Assembly: GCA_031284475.1 (NCBI GenBank)
Contig: JAISZV010000255.1
Coordinates: forward strand, 1 to 9,012
Length of the DNA stretch: 9,012 nt
Direction of reading: 5' to 3'
Origin: Proteiniphilum sp.
GTDB taxonomy: Bacteria; Bacteroidota; Bacteroidia; Bacteroidales; Dysgonomonadaceae
Shown: positions 6,184 to 9,012 of the stretch, one piece after another
Layout: each line of letters starts with the position of its first letter
Position numbering within the stretch: position 1 is the stretch's first letter
Notes under the pieces: generated by a model
What the model saw: the letters and a program-made list of their open reading frames with translations, nothing else
What the model was told of the DNA's origin: nothing
The model's database searches: none
Program-made: the position numbers and the translations under genes

Positions 6184-6253
6184 AAAAATTTTGTAAAGAA
6201 TTCATCACAAAAAAAATAATTTTTTCCATTACTAAAATCCGTCATTTTTCGCT

Positions 6254-6358
6254 TCACTCAATCCGCTCCCGCTCGATAAATCCAAATAAATTTAGTTGTT
6301 TTCTACGCTCAATACAGTCACAACAAGTTTTGCCTCTGTGTTTGTCTATTGAAAACAT
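6254..6358 (-). CDS. Candidate 34-codon ORF downstream of ruvC (uncertain)
   Basis: In the 228-bp interval after ruvC, an ATG at 6358 opens 34 codons ending in TGA at 6254. The product begins MFSIDKHRGKTCCDCIERRK and continues with a charged, partly amphipathic tail (ending in ERERIE). The CCDC cluster is the only notable motif. The gap from the ruvC stop is 41 nt on the same strand. An in-frame TGA directly precedes the ATG, so it is not a fragment of a longer frame. I recognise no family, and a chance ORF is at least as likely. The rest of the interval holds AT-rich promoter DNA for the HU-SPOR gene and the 10-bp palindrome ACAAATTTGT (6363-6372). Confidence 0.25.
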   Translation of the reverse strand: MFSIDKHRGKTCCDCIERRKQLNLFGFIERERIE

Positions 6359-6399
6359 TCAAACAAATTTGTGATCTGGTTCCGGTTTGTCGCCGGTTG

Positions 6400-6984
6400 T
6401 TATTGCTCTCGCTTACTCGCAGATTTTACTTTCTCCGGATTATGGTTCGCATACTCTTTCCAGTTCTTATATTTTTTCTCGCCGGTAGTGATATTCGATT
6501 GATAGAAATGACACAATGCCGCAGCAAGGCCATCGGACGCGTCTAATTGCGGAAGCATATTCTCGTCAGGGATATGGAGTATCTTCTGCAACATATAAGC
6601 CACCTGTTCTTTGGCCGCCCTCCCGTTTCCTGTGATGGCCATCTTTATTTTCAGTGGCGCATATTCAAAAATGGGGATATCCCTCGATATAGCGGCTGCC
6701 ATAGCTACTCCCTGGGCGCGTCCCAGTTTGAGCATACTCTGCACGTTCTTGCCGAAGAAAGGCGATTCAATGGCCAACTCGTCCGGAAGATACTCCGTGA
6801 TAAGGCTTATGACCCGTGCATATATTCTCGCCAGCTTAAGGTAGTGATCGTCGTATTTTTCCAACTGCATCACTCCCATCGCTTCCAGGCAGGGTTTGTT
6901 ATCGAGTACCCGGAGAATACCGTACCCCATTACCTGCGTACCGGGGTCGATCCCCATAATAATCCGTTCTTTCCGTATCATCAA
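6400..6984 (-). CDS. ruvC: Crossover junction endodeoxyribonuclease RuvC (Holliday junction resolvase)
   Basis: RuvC cleaves Holliday junctions made during homologous recombination and repair, acting as a dimer with RuvAB. The 194-aa protein shows all four acidic catalytic residues of the family: D13 in GIDPGT (11-16), E73 in [11 protein letters not shown] (70-80), and D148 with D151 in [11 protein letters not shown] (147-157). The [10 protein letters not shown] helix (88-97) and a [11 protein letters not shown] segment (118-128) also match. The C-terminal 25 residues are a Lys/Asn-rich tail ([14 protein letters not shown]), common in Bacteroidota RuvC. Two adjacent ATG codons make the start ambiguous by one residue. 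It lies 32 nt downstream of the DUF4286-like gene and is probably transcribed with it. ruvA and ruvB are not in the window. Confidence 0.95.
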   Translation of the reverse strand: MMIRKERIIMGIDPGTQVMGYGILRVLDNKPCLEAMGVMQLEKYDDHYLKLARIYARVISLITEYLPDELAIESPFFGKNVQSMLKLGRAQGVAMAAAISRDIPIFEYAPLKIKMAITGNGRAAKEQVAYMLQKILHIPDENMLPQLDASDGLAAALCHFYQSNITTGEKKYKNWKEYANHNPEKVKSASKREQ

Positions 6985-7016
6985 TATTTACTAAAGTCAG
7001 ACATTACCCTATGAAA

Positions 7017-7325
7017 TTAGTATTCAATGGTCTGCATCACGGTAGAAAACCCGGCCATCTTCTCTTTGAACTTCTCTAACAAAGGGGCGTAAATGACTCC
7101 GCTCTCTTCGCTGTTCCACCGTTCCAGCGCCGCCAGATCGGACACGGTGAATTCCATCGCAAAAGAGTGTCCTTCATCCTCCTCTTTACCAAATACACGC
7201 GACAAACGGGGCGATGTAAGCAGGCCGCTTTTTGTGGACATAGGGATAAAATGTTGCAGCATATATTCAATAAAATCTTCATGAATCTCTTCTTTCACGT
7301 GGAAAGTAGTATTAAAAACAATCAT
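7017..7325 (-). CDS. DUF4286-like family small protein
   Basis: A 102-aa soluble protein beginning MIVFNTTFHVKEEIHEDFIE and containing FIPMSTKSGLLTSPRLSRVF, then SFAMEFTVSDLAALERW and a FSTVMQTIEY end. The pattern of strand, helix, strand and a final aromatic/IEY strand fits the DUF4286 family, a Bacteroidota-restricted group of unknown function probably with a ferredoxin-like dimeric alpha/beta-barrel fold. There is no signal peptide or membrane segment. It is the first gene of a minus-strand operon with ruvC (32-nt gap). A perfect TAnnTTTG box lies 37 bp upstream of its ATG, in a shared divergent promoter region with the tRNA-Ala gene. Confidence 0.8.
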   Translation of the reverse strand: MIVFNTTFHVKEEIHEDFIEYMLQHFIPMSTKSGLLTSPRLSRVFGKEEDEGHSFAMEFTVSDLAALERWNSEESGVIYAPLLEKFKEKMAGFSTVMQTIEY

Positions 7326-7358
7326 ATATCGTGATTTTTAAATTTCTAAACTATTCCG

Positions 7359-7390
7359 ATTGCAAATATAAACAAAATCCTTTATCTTTG
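7359..7390 (+). promoter_or_regulatory. Promoter of tRNA-Ala
   Basis: TATCTTTG at 7383-7390 matches TAnnTTTG exactly. ATTG at 7359-7362 serves as a one-mismatch -33 TTTG with 20-nt spacing. The transcription start is expected near 7395, giving a precursor leader of about 25 nt before the tRNA. Confidence 0.75.
7363..7370 (-). promoter_or_regulatory. -7 box of the DUF4286-ruvC operon
   Basis: The minus strand reads TATATTTG, a perfect TAnnTTTG, directly abutting the -33 element of the divergent tRNA promoter (7359-7362). The expected leader is about 33 nt. No good -33 is found for this direction. Confidence 0.55.
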
Positions 7391-7420
7391 CACTACAAAA
7401 ATCCGGAGTGATTATACCAC

Positions 7421-7494
7421 GGGGGTTTAGCTCATCCGGCTAGAGCGCAACACTGGCAGTGTTGAGGTGACCGGTTCGAGTCCGGTAATCTCCA
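7421..7494 (+). tRNA. tRNA-Ala, anticodon GGC
   Basis: All four arms fold. The acceptor stem pairs GGGGGTT (7421-7427) with AATCTCC (7487-7493), including two G-U pairs. The D stem is GCTC/GAGC (7430-7433 with 7443-7446). The anticodon stem is CAACA/TGTTG (7448-7452 with 7460-7464), with loop CTGGCAG and anticodon GGC at 7455-7457. The variable loop is AGGTG. The T stem is ACCGG/CCGGT with loop TTCGAGT (7475-7481). One acceptor G-U pair is exactly G3:U70, the alanyl-tRNA synthetase identity element, and A73 is the discriminator. CC then T follows, so the terminal CCA is not fully encoded and must be completed by CCA-adding enzyme. Confidence 0.97.
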
Positions 7495-7500
7495 CCTTTT

Positions 7501-7539
7501 GGGACAAGTCTAAGAAAGATAGATTTGTCCCGTTTTTTT
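7501..7539 (+). terminator. Intrinsic terminator of tRNA-Ala
   Basis: A 12-bp stem (GGGACAAGTCTA at 7501-7512 with TAGATTTGTCCC at 7520-7531, one G-U pair) has a 7-nt loop and is followed by G and seven T (7533-7539). It sits 6 nt after the tRNA 3' end. Confidence 0.95.
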
Positions 7540-7618
7540 GTGTTTTAATACATCGCAAAAAGACGGAGCAACCCGACTTCTTGTGGACTATGCATAAATA
7601 AACCCAAAATCTCCATTG

Positions 7619-7662
7619 GCATTAATTCATTTCAGAAATGCTGTTTTGAACAGAATTAATGC
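7619..7662. repeat. Perfect 10-bp inverted repeat (44-bp hairpin)
   Basis: GCATTAATTC (7619-7628) and GAATTAATGC (7653-7662) are exact reverse complements with 24 nt between, which include an inner TGTT-TTG-AACA hairpin (7642-7652). There is no adjacent T run, so it is not an obvious terminator. GAACA (7648-7652) and TGTTC (7665-7669) form a competing inverted repeat. Confidence 0.65.
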
Positions 7663-7702
7663 ATTGTTCTCTATTGATTAACAGTCTATTGAGAGTCTTA
7701 TT

Positions 7703-7902
7703 TTCTAATGGCGGACATTAGAAGGAACACTCGTTATCAGCTCGTTATATTCTAATGGACATTTTGGGATAATTATTGCGAAATATAAAACTATTATACA
7801 ACTATTTACTCTCTCTTTTTTCTATTGGCGTCCATTAGAATATGACAATATTATATACCCAACAAGAAATATGGGATGGGCTAATGGATATTTTGGGATT
7901 AA
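7703..7902. repeat. Interleaved repeat cluster built on CTAATGG
   Basis: Two units alternate as A-B-A'-B'. A (7703-7723) is itself a hairpin, TTCTAATG-GCGGA-CATTAGAA; A' (7820-7840) matches it at 18 of 21 positions. B (7752-7770, CTAATGGACATTTTGGGAT) and B' (7881-7899) differ at one of 19 positions. In addition ATATTCTAATGGAC at 7747-7760 is the exact reverse complement of 7830-7843. The A copies are 117 bp apart and the B copies 129 bp apart, both multiples of three. Confidence 0.75.
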
Positions 7903-8035
7903 ATCACTAATTCATAGATGCTTCCAGAATCAATCACAAAACGAAATTAGAGAAACCACAGGTTGCGCAAAAGAACTGGCGCGAATTGCCAAAGACCCCG
8001 ATTTGCAGTACTTGATAAAGAAAGAAAAGGAATAA
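7709..8035 (+). pseudogene. Coding-like frame fragment, unrecognised
   Basis: A single frame is open from just after a TAA at 7706-7708 to tandem TAA TAG at 8033-8038. The last ~40 codons look strongly protein-like: QNQSQNEIRETTGCAKELAR then IAKDPDLQYLIKKEKE, a charged amphipathic helical end. An ATG at 7871 could start a 54-residue product (MGWANGYFGIKSLIHRCF...), but the upstream part is low-complexity and overlaps the A/B repeats (which translate as SNGHFGI and ANGYFGI). No family is recognised. It is most likely the 3' remnant of a lost gene; a short intact gene from 7871 is possible. Confidence 0.35.
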
Positions 8036-8125
8036 TAGAGAAAAACTCCCTTGTTTTTGAGAACAGAGGGAAGATTTTAATCAAACAAAAGCTATTCATC
8101 AACAGAAAATTCAAACAGTAGAATC

Positions 8126-8201
8126 GGAAAAGTTTAATCACATAAAAACAGGCAGAGAATCAGCATATTTTTATTTATTGGAAAAGTTCAGTCACATAAA
8201 A
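8126..8201. repeat. 22-bp direct repeat, 54-bp period, at the 3' end of the ATP-binding pseudogene
   Basis: Copies at 8126-8147 and 8180-8201 match at 20 of 22 positions (GGAAAAGTT then TCACATAAAA), with weaker similarity continuing about 12 bp rightward. The right copy abuts the natural stop codon of the minus-strand gene (8202-8204), so the left copy looks like a degraded duplicate of the gene's 3' end and trailer. Confidence 0.6.
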
Positions 8202-9012
8202 TTAAGCATAGAAAGGTATATAGCTTGCTAACTTGCGCGATTCGTTTTCAGGCGTCGCCACTTTAACCAGACCTGCGGATACCGTATCCGCTATAATACG
8301 TAATGCAATGGAATAATTCTTTTTGTCAATCTCAAAGCGTTCCCGCACCGATTGATTGGTTATTTCTTTGTTGTCTTCGTGCAGGAGTCAGCAATGCTGA
8401 TAACAGGCACGGATTTTATCCTGCCGGCTCATCGCTGACAGTTTTTGCGGGCCGTAAATAAATACTCTCGTAAAAAAATCGCCTCTGGTAAATTTGGGTG
8501 GAGGCATCAATGCTTCTTCCAATGCTTCTATGGCTCTGTCCACCCCGCTACCCCTGCGCTCGCAGATATTCAACAGCAACAGCGATTGTGCCAAATCTTC
8601 GTTACGGGAATGTGGCGGCAGGTCGATAAACCGGTTCACATCATTTAGCGGCGAACCGGGATTAGTCATTACTACCCTGTCCGTAAAGATTTCTACCATA
8701 ACCTGACTTCCGGTAATCGTAAAATCTTGATGTACAAAACTGTTTGCTAAAAACTCACGAATTGTTCTGCGCGGGTATCCGGTTTTATTTTCCCGTATGG
8801 CCCCTTTGATGATTTCCTGTTGCGGCAGGTTTTTCATTATGTAATCGACCATTCCCTCAAAACCGGAGACATAACCGCTCACAAAAGTGTATTCCTTTTC
8901 CAGCACAAGATTATTTGTGCCTGTATAGCGTAAAATTCTTACCGTCTTTCCTTTCAAATGAGGGAATTTTGTAAGGTCGTTTGCCAGCAGTATCGCACCC
9001 AGATTGGTTATA
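8202..9012 (-). pseudogene. AlbA_2 / HATPase_c_4-type ATP-binding protein, C-terminal part, interrupted by an in-frame TGA (runs off window)
   Basis: The frame is open to the window edge, so the N-terminal AlbA_2 (Schlafen-like) region is missing. The visible part reads ITNLGAILLANDLTKFPHLK at the edge, then an HATPase_c_4 region related to the RecG-like C-terminal family: IREFLANSFVHQDF (about 8721-8762), VMTNPGSPL, and the glycine-rich ERRGSGVDRAI (about 8529-8561). It continues DKIRACYQHC and then hits TGA at 8388-8390. The same frame goes on for 61 more sense codons (LLHEDNKEITNQSVRERF... ending SYIPFYA) to TAA at 8202-8204, and this tail is the usual family C-terminus with a winged-helix-like segment. 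The TGA stands where homologs often have Cys, so one substitution would explain it. A TTG at 8957 is not a credible start because family sequence continues upstream. Proteins of this type are common in Bacteroidota accessory DNA; the function is unproven. Confidence 0.8.

Larger units (their letters stand above)
7540..8201. other. Gene-poor, AT-rich, repeat-laden interval
   Basis: This 660-bp stretch between the tRNA terminator and the end of the minus-strand ATP-binding pseudogene has no intact recognisable gene. It contains a 10-bp inverted repeat (7619-7662), a cluster of CTAATGG-type direct and inverted repeats (7703-7902), a coding-like frame fragment ending at 8035, further short open frames broken by stops (8061-8231 on +), and a 22-bp direct repeat (8126-8201). 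Base composition is clearly more AT-rich than the housekeeping genes to the left. I read it as eroding accessory DNA; no integrase, transposase or CRISPR structure is visible. Confidence 0.6.

Noticed and set aside
7703..7902. CRISPR array
   Set aside because: Only two copies of each repeat, unequal spacing, internal mismatches and no cas genes.
7947..8141. 64-codon minus-strand frame rich in Phe/Leu
   Set aside because: Antisense to the better protein-like + frame; hydrophobic composition is what AT-rich DNA gives by chance.
8388..8390. TGA recoded as selenocysteine or tryptophan
   Set aside because: manA and hemH end in TGA, so TGA is not generally recoded, and this protein family has no known selenoprotein members; no SECIS-like hairpin stands out directly after it.
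8709..8718. TCCGGTAATC repeated from the tRNA-Ala 3' end (7481-7490), as a possible attachment-site duplicate
   Set aside because: Only 10 bp and inside the conserved coding sequence of the ATP-binding protein; chance is sufficient, and no integrase gene is visible.

Overview
The window looks like chromosomal DNA of a Bacteroidota bacterium, most likely order Bacteroidales. The evidence is the repeated occurrence of the phylum's -7 promoter box (TAnnTTTG) upstream of genes, the general lack of Shine-Dalgarno sites, the domain pairing of an HU/CCDC81-like domain with a SPOR domain, a DUF4286-like gene beside ruvC, and the protein sequences themselves. I cannot name the genus from the sequence. 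Genes end in TAA or TGA, so the standard bacterial code applies.

Left part, + strand (1-3488): the C-terminal tail of a GH13 branching-enzyme-like protein, then manA (mannose-6-phosphate isomerase) and hemH (ferrochelatase) 40 bp apart and probably co-transcribed. Next comes a 220-bp regulatory interval with a hairpin, a 13-bp duplicated motif, a long dyad overlapping the -33 element and a -7 box, followed by cysK (cysteine synthase). cysK faces a minus-strand Cys/Met-metabolism PLP enzyme. Between the two lies a 97-bp hairpin-rich element with near-perfect terminal inverted repeats, resembling a MITE.

Middle part, minus strand (3662-7325), read right to left: the DUF4286-like gene and ruvC form an operon, possibly followed by a 34-codon candidate ORF. 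Then comes an envelope-type HU/CCDC81-TM-SPOR protein whose -7 box almost touches its ATG. Six bases after it is an unlisted 38-residue basic small protein with a probable membrane helix, closed 12 bases later by a GC-rich hairpin. Last is the PLP sulfur enzyme with its own -7 box. Divergent from the DUF4286 gene is a tRNA-Ala(GGC) with a good promoter and a textbook terminator.

Right part (7540-9012): about 660 bp of AT-rich, gene-poor DNA holding several families of direct and inverted repeats and at least one decayed reading frame. It is followed on the minus strand by the C-terminal part of an AlbA_2/HATPase_c_4-type ATP-binding protein. That gene carries an in-frame TGA 62 codons before its natural end, so it is probably a pseudogene. 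This segment downstream of a tRNA looks like an eroding accessory patch beside an otherwise housekeeping region.

No clear new multi-gene system is present. The best candidates for undescribed biology are the 38-residue small protein linked to the HU-SPOR gene, the operator-like dyad before cysK, the 97-bp palindromic element, and the repeat cluster after the tRNA.
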